Positions 23,662 to 33,202 of a stretch of DNA of 64,000 nt are shown here, one piece after another. A model generated the notes under the pieces. That model was not told where the DNA came from. It was given only the letters and a program-made list of their open reading frames with translations, and ran no database searches. The stretch is from Riptortus pedestris (lineage: Eukaryota; Arthropoda; Insecta; Hemiptera; Alydidae): positions 111,844,501-111,908,500 of the forward strand of contig CM032231.1 of assembly GCA_019009955.1 (NCBI GenBank). The letters run 5' to 3'. The position numbers and the translations under genes are program-made. Position 1 is the stretch's first letter. The number at the start of each line of letters is the position of its first letter.

Positions 23662-24460
23662 CTGTTACCGCTCTAGCGGTCGCAATTTTTGTTTAATCCT
23701 TACCAAACTTCATATTTAAGTGTTTTATGTAAAAAGAAAGATCAAGTTCGTTAACAGCTGAAATCGGACCAGTGGGAGGGGGGGGGGGTTTAGAAGGGAG
23801 GATTTTCGAAAATTCGAAATATCTCCGTTACTATACGTCGGATCGAAAATTTATACAGAATAAATCTTATTACAAATTAAATTTACTATAAATATTGTTA
23901 TATACATTTATTCTCTATCTCGAATATTAACCCAGATATTTGCATTTTTCAGTTTTCACCAAACCTCCACTTCTACTCATGTTACGTAAACAATACTCTG
24001 ATACATAATAAATCACATTATTGGAAGTTTAAATACCAAAAATTGTATTCAAGAGACCTTTATTATACGAGATACATGCAAATATGCACTGGTGACCCCC
24101 CCCCCATCTTAAAGTTTTGGACTACTAAAATTTTATTGATTGAGATAACAATTATTCTGACTCATTATTAATTACAGTACTAGATATAGTAAATAGTTCT
24201 CAATAAAATTAATGTGTTATATTCAGATATATTTCAGTAATTGTTTTTCTTTCCGGTGTGAGGCGGGACCCGTTCGTTTACATTTCTAACCTAACGCTTC
24301 CTGTCGGCAGGTTATTGAAATTGGATGAAACATTTCTTATTTCCGCTTGTATTTATTCACGGTGTTGTGTTAGCAGTATGTATATTTATCTATTACTAAA
24401 CTTCACGAGGGAAATCTGCTTAGTTTACGCAGCCCCTACGTGACGGACTTTTTTTTTTTT
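23474..24460 (+). mobile_element. HINE, complete long form, near-identical sister of the 20526 copy
   Basis: It shares with the copy at 20526 the diagnostic GACGGAATTTTCGACATTTTTC variant, the TAGTAGATGACG variant and the whole 3' block. It has a long (TA)n core (23608-23658) and ends in a T-run after GACGGACTT. High similarity implies recent activity of this subfamily. Confidence 0.88.
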
Positions 24461-24835
24461 TGTAATGGAGGATTCCACATGATCAATTGTGAATCTTGGG
24501 GATATTGATTTTAAAGATGAGCACAACAAAGTGCTTCAAATATTTAAGAAGCTGTTAAAAATATATATGTGTATTAATATATTTATCACAACGCCAAGTT
24601 AACACAATAGGGTACGAAGATATTGTTTTCATAAATCAAGGTTCCAAGACAACTATAACGTCCTTCACGTCAAACTATTATTACAGTGCAAAATTTGAAG
24701 TATTCATTTATTCTTTACTGGTGTGCCTTCAACTACCAAAAGAAAAAGGTAAATCTACCTACCTTTAGTTTTAGTAATCTCAAAAATATTAAGTGTTATT
24801 AAAAAGGAAATAAATAATATTGTACATTCCTTGTG

Positions 24836-24866
<31 letters not shown>

Positions 24867-25108
24867 TGTGTGTGTGTATAATATATAATTATAATTCATA
24901 AATAAATGATAATAATAATTCTTTGTAATATATATAATTTTAATTCTGTATATATGTTGATTATTTATAGGTATTTATTGGTACTTTTTGACGTTTAAAA
25001 GTTATTGTAGGTTAATTTGTAGTTCTTCTTCTGTAGTCCGTTAGTATACATATGTTTGTCATCGTCATATTACATGCTCTGCAAGTCGATCAAGAAATAA
25101 TTCTGTGT
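24461..25108. other. AT-rich DNA with (TG)n at 24832-24878
   Basis: No gene is seen. The minus strand of about 24960-25108 may be the tail of the retroelement remnant described at 25535. Confidence 0.4.
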
Positions 25109-25116
25109 TATCCAAG

Positions 25117-25526
25117 CAGGGCCGGCTCCAGGCAAGGGGGGTTCCCTAAAAAAGGGGGGTCCGGGGGCCCTCTCCCGGAAATTTTTTCAAAATAGGGTTT
25201 AGAATACTGAGTTTTGAGGTATCTTAAGTGGTAGTTATCAATCAAGATATTATCATATTTTCAAGTGAAAAGATAAGATGACTGAAAAAGTATGTAGGCC
25301 ATCACCTTTTTGCATACATTATAGTAGGCTATACGTAATACATTGTGTGTATTTTGAGTTAGCTAATATTAAAAAAGTTTATAAAAGAAATTTACGCAAG
25401 AGAATACAAAATATTAACTTTATAAAATAGAAAACGAAATTTTTTACTACTTGGGCGTTTGGTCGCCCCCCTTGCTGCGTCGCCTCGGCCAGTCGCCCGG
25501 GTTGCCCGACCCTTAAGCCGCCCCTG
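25117..25526 (+). mobile_element. hAT-type non-autonomous element (MITE)
   Basis: The ends are CAGGGCCGGCTCCAGG and, inverted, CAGGGGCGGCTTAAGG: short imperfect terminal inverted repeats starting CAGGG. Both sides carry the perfect 8-bp target duplication TATCCAAG (25109-25116 and 25527-25534). 8-bp duplications and CAGGG termini are typical of hAT elements. The 410 bp contain no transposase. Confidence 0.85.
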
Positions 25527-25534
25527 TATCCAAG

Positions 25535-25694
25535 AATGGCCTTGCCTTAAGCGTGTAAGTAAGACTTCTTCTCTAAGTCGCTGGTCAAAAGCTCCAATAG
25601 GTTTTAACACTTTGTTCCAAAGCCAGCTTTCAAGGGCTCGGCCTCATCATCAGTGATCTTTATATAATGCCCATATTGGTTCACACCTCTCTCT
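25535..25694 (-). pseudogene. Retroelement remnant with hammerhead-like motif H7
   Basis: On minus, TATATAAAG is followed by a CTGATGA..GAAA motif (25628-25653) with stem GAGG/CCUU, then a frame containing LREEVLLTRLRQGHSW, which resembles the RREEVVLTRLRIGHT tail of I-like retroelements. The hAT element above splits it at the TATCCAAG target. The pieces may come from two different retroelements. Confidence 0.35.
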
Positions 25695-25708
25695 AAATGG
25701 TCTCCCCC

Positions 25709-26440
25709 TTTAGCAGATGGGCCCTCGGAGAAATCAACTATTGAGGTTGTACTCATGATCGTATATTCAAAAAAAAAATAAAAAATTGTCTTCAAAGGGG
25801 GGGGGTTTAGAAGGGTGGAATTTTATAAAGTCGAAATATTTCCGTTATTGTGTGTCGGATCGAGCATTTGCATAGAATCAATCTTTTTGCAAATGTATTG
25901 TTCTATAAATGTTGTTATGTACGTTTTTTCATTATCTTCATTATTAACCGAGATATATGCATTTGTTTAGTTTTCAGCCTTCAGGAAACCCCCACTCTTA
26001 AACATGTCATATTAACAATAAACTGTTAGGTAATTCAAATAAAGGGTTAGAACCGCCAGTATAAATGATACTGTTGTCATACCTGCCGGTGGAGACCGTC
26101 GTAACTGGCTGATGATAGAATACAGCAGAGGCAAGCACTTTCGATGCGATGGCACCGTCTTCAGCCCCGTAGAAAAGTTGTACTAAACTACAACTTTTGA
26201 CGGGCTTGAAGATGGTGGTATCGCATCGAAAGCACTTGCTAGCTGTACTCGACCATCAGCCAGTGACGGCGGTCTCTACCGACAGGTATGACAACAACAA
26301 ACTGTTATTTTATGAAGCACATTATTTGAACCCTAAATACCAAATATTGTTCTCATTGAAATTTTACATCTTGTGATATATCCAAATAAGTGACAAACGT
26401 GGGAAATCTACTCAGTTAACACAGCGTGACGGACTTTTTC
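25709..26440 (+). mobile_element. HINE interrupted by a foldback insertion
   Basis: The 5' TTTAGCAGATGGGCCC end is mutated. The GTGTCGGATCGAGCATTTG, TTAACCGAGATATATGCATT and CACTCTTAAACATG blocks follow. The element ends in GGGAAATCTACTCAG and GTGACGGACTTTTT with a damaged hairpin. The 270-bp insertion at 26029 interrupts it. Confidence 0.75.
26029..26298. mobile_element. Foldback element with two head-to-head hammerhead-like arms
   Basis: Flanked by the 9-bp target duplication AAACTGTTA (26020-26028 and 26299-26307) inside a HINE. Two arms of about 105 bp point away from a GTTGTACTAAACTACAAC centre. Outer ends match as GTTGTCATACCTGCCGGTGG and, inverted, GTTGTCATACCTGTCGGTAG. Each arm holds a GAAGA..stem..GCATCGAAAG motif: minus at 26139-26164 (stem GGUGC/GCAUC, then mini stem AG-UG-CU), plus at 26205-26237 with one extra U in the CUGA segment. 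The arms resemble Penelope-like terminal repeats placed head-to-head. It has no coding capacity. Confidence 0.65.
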
Positions 26441-26454
26441 TACCATGTATATAT

Positions 26455-26870
26455 ACACTGACCCCCACCTGCCAGGATATTCAAGTTAAACTCCTCTACT
26501 AGAGAACGCCTCTTCTTATCGCCCAACTTGTGATATGGGCTTTGTAAAACTCATGGCAGAATCCTATATTCCACTACTAACAATTTTCTGAAAAAGGTTA
26601 AAATATACCTGAAAATCTTGCGTATGGTCTGAAAGTTGATTGAAGTGTTCTTATCCTTTAAAAGTTTTTGAGACAAAAAAGTGCCTATTATTTTCTATTA
26701 TATGCCACTGGGGTTTTATCAATCACTCACAGGGGTGAAGTAATTACACCAAATAAATAAGGAATGGCTGTTTAATAGTTAATTATCTCTCCTCTGGTGG
26801 TTAAACGAGAGGGATGTTAAAGAACGTCCAAATGGAAAATCCTAAATTCTATAAGCTTTTGTGAAACTTC
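26455..26870 (-). repeat. Dispersed repeat, uninterrupted copy (partner of 20273)
   Basis: This is the reverse complement of 20273-20525 joined directly to 21469-21600. A frame on minus (26817-27011) includes SLFEVSQKLIEFRIFHLDVL but has no domain I recognise. A degraded copy lies at about 31480-31890 in the duplicated block. Confidence 0.7.
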
Positions 26871-27212
26871 GAATAAACTGCGTGGGTAATCTCTATGGTC
26901 ACGTTGATTTCTGTATACTTCTTCACAATTGGTTCTTTTTGAGATCTTATTTACGGAAAAAAATATGAAACTCTTTGACTTCAACTTTTCAAGACATTCC
27001 AGTGACGCCAATCATACTTTGTGAACGTTTGGAACAGTTATGTCATATACGAAAACCGATGTATTTGAGCAGATAACTCCTGGCGAACTCTATTTTATTT
27101 TTAGCAGATTTTCCTTAAGGGAAATCAGCTATTGAGGTCGTACTCATGACGTGATTTTTGACACATTTCCTCATATGTCCATCGATCCTATCCAGGAGAT
27201 GACGAAAAGGTC

Positions 27213-27256
<44 letters not shown>

Positions 27257-28058
27257 ACTATATAAAAATAAGTCGGGTTTTCCTTCCTGACGCTATAACT
27301 CCAGAACGCACGAACCGATTTCCACGGTTTTGCATTCGTTGGAAAGGTCTCGGGCTCCGTGAGGTTTATAGCAAAGAAAATTCAGGAAAAATTTCAACAG
27401 AAAAGCGGGAAAATCCTTTTTCATTATACTGTTAAAATAACATGTGTTTTCAGTGCATCGTTTGAGTACTCAAAGTACAGAAAAGTTGCAACTTTTATAG
27501 TAAATAGTTTTCTCATATTTTTTTTTATAATTTATTCGTTTATTGCATACTTACTTAACCTGTATTTATTAAATCAAAACGAACAAAAATTTGTCACATA
27601 ATTAAAAATCATTACAAGCAAAAAGGTATTGATATAAGTTAGAATAAAAAGTGCACTTGACTATTGACTTTAAATTATAGGTCTATTGCCTATTCTATTT
27701 ATCTGTTGAATAACCTTTGCAGTTCAATAAACATATGTTTCACATGTAGCGCCATCTCTGATACATAACATGTATTACAAACCAATATTTTAAGTAGATG
27801 GCGCCGGTGCGTGATACATTGTTTGACAGCTGCTCATTGTTCTCTGCTCAGTTAATTTCATGTGACAAACCGGTATTGTGTTCACTGTGAAATTGTGAAA
27901 AAAAGTAAAAAAAAAACATCAAATCAATCACGTGTATTGTCCAAATTTTTATTCAAATTCAACAGCAGGCATTTGTCTTTAAGGTGGTAAGTTGAACTGT
28001 GTAAATTATGTGGATAGTGCATTTGAGGTTAAATTCACCACTCTGTCCATAGTCCAAA

Positions 28059-30707
28059 ATGCCTAGAGGACGACTTGCGAACATCGGCCGCCGCACAAGA
28101 CATGCAAGCCAGCAACAAGTGTATTCACAGAACTTAAGCGAAGAAAGACAAAATATAATAAGAGAAAATATCCGATTGAGACAACACGTGAGCACACGAA
28201 GATCATTGGCATCATACAATCGCTTGGCATTCCAATATGATCCCACTGCGAACTACAGTGATGATGAAAATTTAGATATTGGACCAATGACGACTATATG
28301 CCGATAATGCAATGCGGTGAAGTTCAAAAGAGAAACGGCTGGATTGTGCTGCGCAGGTGGAGAAGTCAAACTGGATCCATTACTGACAATACCACATGGA
28401 CTGGAACCATTGTTCGATGGAAGTGATCCCGATTCCAGCCATTTTCTTCAACACATCCTTGAATACAATAACTGCTTTCGCATGACTTCCTTTGGAGCTA
28501 ATATCATTCGAGAAGGCGGCTTCATGCCGACTTGCAAGGTAAAAGATACAACACACATAACCAATCACTCACACCAACACAATGAATTGCAACACATAAC
28601 AACTACATATACACCATCACAAATTTCAATACAGATACAAGGACAAACGATCAGAAGTTACACCGTGTTCTTCAACAAATGATTGTTTGCAATTACAGAT
28701 ACAAGGACAAATATATCATTTGCATGGCTCAATGGTGCCAACACCAGAAGAACCGCATCAATTTCTGCAAATATATTTCATTTCGTCGATGGTGGATCAG
28801 CTGAATGTGCGGTGCAATATACAGGGAACACAACAGTTAAAGAGACGAATTATTGAACAATTGTAAGCATGTTTTCACGCTAATAATGCTGTGGTTAATA
28901 TGTTCAAAACAGCATTGGAACGAATGCTATCGGATACGCACAAATTTGTCATAACCCCAACAGGTGAAAATGTGCGAAGATTCAATGCACCCACCGTTAA
29001 TGATGTTGCTGCAATTATTGTTGGCGATCCAACAAAATCGCGAGACATTGTCGTTCAGCGAAGAAGCAATATCATGCATCGTGTAAACGAGACACATCGT
29101 TTGTACGATGCGTTACAATATCCAATCATTTATTGGCAAGGGCAAGACGGATACGACATCACGTTGAAGATGGTCGATCCAATTACAGGTACAATATACA
29201 CACACTAATTATTGCTATTATTGGTTTCCATTAACAATTCATTTAATTTTGCATTTTCAGGCGTATCAACGAATAAAAATTTAAGCGCAATGAATTACTA
29301 AGCGTATCGTATGATGATTCGTACACATGAGGAGAATACCATTCTGAAGTGCCGTCGGCTATTCCAGCAATTCGCTGTCGACATGTATGTCAAAGTGGAA
29401 ACCGAACGTTTAGCGTTTATCCGATTCAATCAGGCAAAGCTACGATCTGAGGACTATATAGACTTGCGTGGTGCTATTCATTCAGATGGTGATCTTCGGA
29501 ATATTGGACGTCTGACTATTCTCCCATCATCTTATATCGGAAGCCCACGCCACATGCACGAATACGCTCAAGACGCTATGACGTACGTGCGAAATTATGG
29601 AACTCCGGATTTATTTATTACGTTCACATGCAATCCGAAGTGGACGGAAATTGAACGTGAGTTGGAACCGGGCCAAAAACCGCAAGATCGCCATGACATA
29701 ATCGCCAGAGTATTTCAGCAAAAACTCAAGGTTATGATGGATGTGCTTACTAAGTATCGAGTTTTTGGTGACACACGTTGTTATATGTACTCGGTAGAAT
29801 GGCAGAAGCGTGGACTACCGCATGCTCATATCCTAATTTGGTTGCTGAACAAATTACATTCAAATGAAGTGGATGACATCATATCAGCTGAAATTCCTGA
29901 TCCAGTCACTGATCCCCACCTACACGACATTGTGACGACACAGATGGTGCATGGACCGTGCGGTGGATTAAATCCATTATCACCTTGCATGGCTGATGGA
30001 AAGTGCACAAAACGATATCCGCGACCGTTAGTTGCTGAAACAGTCACAGGGAACGATGGATATCCAGTTTATCGTCGGCGTTCAAAAGAAGATAATGGTC
30101 GAACTATCAAAGTTAAAGTTCAAAATCAAGAGATTGAGATCGGAAATGAATTCATTGTACCATATTTCCCGCTGCTATCACGAATTTTCGAAACTCATGC
30201 AAACATTGAGAGTTGTCTTTCGTTCAAATCAATCAAATATTTGTGCAAGTACGTCACAAAAGGCAGCGGCATGGCTGTGTTTGGTATTGCGTCGGAAAAT
30301 GCGAATGACGAAATCTGCAACTTCCAAATGGGCAGATACGTCAGCTCTAACGAAGCACTGTGGCGATTATTGTCATTTCAAATTCATGAAAGATATCCCA
30401 CAGTTGTACATTTAGCAGTGCATTTGGAAAATGGCCAAAGAGTTTACTTCACTGAGGCTAATGCGGCACAACGAGCTGAGAGACCACCATCGACAACATT
30501 GACTAGCTTCTTTGCAATGTGTGAAGCAGATCCATTCGCAGCGACGCTGATGTACGTTGAAATGCCCAAGTATTACACTTGGAATCAATCAACAAAGAAA
30601 TTCCAACGTCGCATACAAGGAACCCCAGTTTCAGATTGGCCATAGGTGTTTTCCACTGATGCACTAGGTCGCATGTATACTGTTCATCCTAGAAATGATG
30701 AATGTTT
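28059..30707 (+). pseudogene. Helitron Rep-helicase gene, copy 1 (truncated, with nonsense changes)
   Basis: It starts MPRGRLANIGRRTRHASQQQ as in copy 2 and shares its gene model: exon 1 to 28538, intron 28539-28698 (AAG/GTAAAAG...TTACAG), exon 2 to 29188, intron 29189-29260 (GTACAATA...TTTTCAG), then exon 3. Relative to copy 2 there are stops at 28305 (TAT to TAA), 28864 (CAA to TAA) and in AATTACTAAGCG near 29300. There is also an in-frame 12-bp deletion after FVI. The reading frame breaks again near 30640 by an apparent single-base change, and the sequence leaves the Helitron near 30707. The nonsense changes make this copy inactive even without the truncation. Confidence 0.85.
29311..30645 (+). 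CDS. Helitron Rep domain (HUH/Y2 nuclease), open frame of copy 1
   Basis: 444 open codons covering the rolling-circle replication initiator of a Helitron. FITFTCNPKW lies near residue 105. The HUH metal-binding motif GLPHAHILIW has its histidines at 171 and 173. The two-tyrosine motif YLCKYVTKG has Tyr310 and Tyr314. In this family the HUH motif binds a divalent metal and the tyrosines cut and join DNA strands. The frame is a segment of exon 3 rather than a complete protein: the native start is upstream in exon 1, and the Pif1-type helicase normally fused downstream is missing. The frame ends early at DWP because of a small indel relative to copy 2. Confidence 0.88.
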   Translation: MMIRTHEENTILKCRRLFQQFAVDMYVKVETERLAFIRFNQAKLRSEDYIDLRGAIHSDGDLRNIGRLTILPSSYIGSPRHMHEYAQDAMTYVRNYGTPDLFITFTCNPKWTEIERELEPGQKPQDRHDIIARVFQQKLKVMMDVLTKYRVFGDTRCYMYSVEWQKRGLPHAHILIWLLNKLHSNEVDDIISAEIPDPVTDPHLHDIVTTQMVHGPCGGLNPLSPCMADGKCTKRYPRPLVAETVTGNDGYPVYRRRSKEDNGRTIKVKVQNQEIEIGNEFIVPYFPLLSRIFETHANIESCLSFKSIKYLCKYVTKGSGMAVFGIASENANDEICNFQMGRYVSSNEALWRLLSFQIHERYPTVVHLAVHLENGQRVYFTEANAAQRAERPPSTTLTSFFAMCEADPFAATLMYVEMPKYYTWNQSTKKFQRRIQGTPVSDWP

Positions 30708-30727
30708 TTGGGTTTCCCCCCCCCCCC

Positions 30728-32291
30728 AAAATTTGGTTTCCCCCCTTTTTAGAGAGGGGCCCCTAGGAAAATCAACATTGGGTTGTACTCAGGGATGAAA
30801 ATTCAAAAAAAAAAAAAAAAAAAAATTTGTCTTCAAAGGGGGGAGGGTTTAAAAAGGGGGGAATTTTTTAAAAAAGCGAAAAAATTTCCGTTTTGTGGGG
30901 TTCGGATCGAGCCATTTGCATTGAATCAAATCTTTTTGCAAATGTAATGTGTCTAAAAATGTTGTTATTTTCTTTTTTTTCATTATCTTGATTTTTTAAC
31001 CGAGATTTTTTGCTTTTGTTTAGTTTTTCAGCCTTCAAAACCCCCTTTTTTAAATAGTATTTTAACAAAAAAAACTTTTGGGGGTTTTTCAAATAAAGGG
31101 TTAAAAAACCCGCCATTATAAATGATTCTGTTGTATCCCTCCCGGGGGGAGCCGTGGGTAATTTGGCTGATGTTAGAGTACAGCAGAGGCAAGACTTTCG
31201 ATGCGATGGCACCGCCTTTCACCCCGTGAAAAGTTGTACTAAACTACAACTTTTGACGGGCTCTGGGCCCCATCAGCCAGGACGGGCGGTCCCCCCCCCA
31301 ATGGGTATGACAACAAAAAACGGTTTTTTTTTATGAAGCACATTTTTTGAATCCTAAAAAACCAAATTTTGGGTTCTCTTTAAAATTTTTGTTTTTGGAG
31401 ATTAAAACTGAAAATACTCTACGCACGAGGAAGATCTACTCAGTTAATGCGCGTAAAGGGAATTTTTCTACCAGGGAAAATAAAACTGACCCCCACCTGC
31501 CGGGAAATTCTAGTTAAACCCCCTCTACTATGAACGCCTCTTCTTATCGCCCAACTTGTGAATGGGCTTTGAAAAAACTCAGGGCAGAACTCAAATTCCA
31601 TTACTAACAATTTTCTGAAAAAAGGTTTTAAAATATCCCTTTAAAACCTTGCGTATGGTCTGAAAGTTTTTTGAAGTTTCCCCTTTTACTTTAAAAGTTT
31701 GGGGAGAAAACAGTGCCCATTAATTTTTTAATTTTTATACCACTGGGGTTTTTCCCCTAAAAATCACAGGGGGGAAAATAATAACACCCAAAAAAATTAA
31801 AAGAATGGCTGTTTAATTTTTTTAATTAACTCTTATTTTGGGGGGTTAAGGGGAGAGCGTTTTTGAAGGAAAAAGTCCAAAGGAAAATCCTAAATTCCCG
31901 TAAAACTTTTGGAAAATTCGAAAAAACTGGTGGGTTTAATCTCTATGGTCACGTTTTATTTCCCGTAACTTCTCCACATTTTGGGTTTTTTTTGAGATCT
32001 TTTTTTCGAAAAATATCAAAATCATTGATTCAACTTTGTAAACATTCCCGTGAAGCCATTCAAACTTTGTTTAACGTTTTTGGGAAAAGTTTTATAATAC
32101 GAAAACCCATGAATTTGAGCAGGGATCTCCTGGCGAACCTTTTTTTATTTTTAGGAAAATTTTCCTTTAAGGGGAAAACAAATATTGAAAGGGCGTACTC
32201 ATAAGTGGGTTTTTTAAAAATTTTCTCTTTTGTCCATCGGTCCCCATCCCGGAGATGACGAAAAGGTTTTTGTTCAAAATTTTTAAAATAA

Positions 32292-32320
<29 letters not shown>
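30728..32320 (+). repeat. Degraded second copy of 25695-27253
   Basis: Block by block it repeats the left flank of Helitron copy 1: the HINE of 25709 (near 30740), the foldback element (31130-31310, right arm shortened), the dispersed repeat (about 31480-31890) and the 5' half of the HINE at 27102 (near 32150). Differences are dominated by lengthened G, C, A and T runs and substitutions into runs. That pattern suggests raw-read error more than ordinary divergence. Confidence 0.85.
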
Positions 32321-32324
<4 letters not shown>

Positions 32325-33202
32325 CTATATTTTAAAATAATCGGGTTTTCCTTTGCCTGCCGCTATAACTCAACAGAACAGGCCCGAACCGATATCCACG
32401 GTGTTGCATTCGATTGAAAGGTCTCGGTCTCCTTGAGTTTTATAGCAAAAAAAATTCAGGAAAAAACTGTTCAACCGAGAAAAGCGGGAAAATCTTATTT
32501 CATATAAAACGTTAAAATAACATGTGTTATTTTCCAGTGCATCGATTGAGTACGCAAAAGTACATAAAAGTACAGCTGTTATAAGGAATATTCCTCAATA
32601 TACTATCAACATTGTAAATATATCATACTCACATAACCTGTAATTATTAAATCAAAACTAACAAAAATTTTTCAATAATTAAGCAAACAATACCGGCAAA
32701 AAGGTATTAATATAAGTAATAACAATAAAAATTGCACAATAAATTATTAATTTTCAAATATAGGGTGCTATTGCCTATTCTATTTATCTGCTTCGACATA
32801 ACCTTTGCAGTCTTTAAATAAACTCATGTCTTCTAACTTATGCAGCGCCATCTTCGTGATACATGCGGCATGTACATGGTACATACAAATCCCAATATTT
32901 TAAGTAGATGGCGCCCGTGCGTGATACATTGTTTGACAGCTGCTCATTGTTCTCTGCTCAGTTAATTTCATGTGACAAACCGGTATTGTGTTCACTGTGA
33001 AATTGTGAAAAAAAGTAAAAAAAAATAAGTTATTCGTTTCCTAACATTTCAATTGGAAACCATCAAATCAATCACGTGTATTGTGCAAATTTTTATTCAA
33101 TTTCAACAGCAGGCATTTGTCTTTAAGGTGGTAAGTTGAACTGTGTAAATTATGTGGATCGTGCATTTGAGGTTAAATTCACCACTCTGTCCATAGTCCA
33201 AA

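Larger units (their letters stand above)
27254..30707 (+). mobile_element. Helitron copy 1, right-truncated
   Basis: It begins TCTACTATATAAAAATAAGT directly after (TA)n, which is the canonical Helitron TC start. It continues through the gene to about 30707, where the sequence jumps into a degraded copy of DNA lying left of this Helitron. The helicase half and the hairpin-CTAG end are absent from this copy. Confidence 0.85.

Noticed and set aside
27959..28287. Antisense frames opposite Helitron exon 1 (repeated at 33103-33431)
   Set aside because: They are shadows of the sense coding sequence, duplicated because the exon is duplicated.
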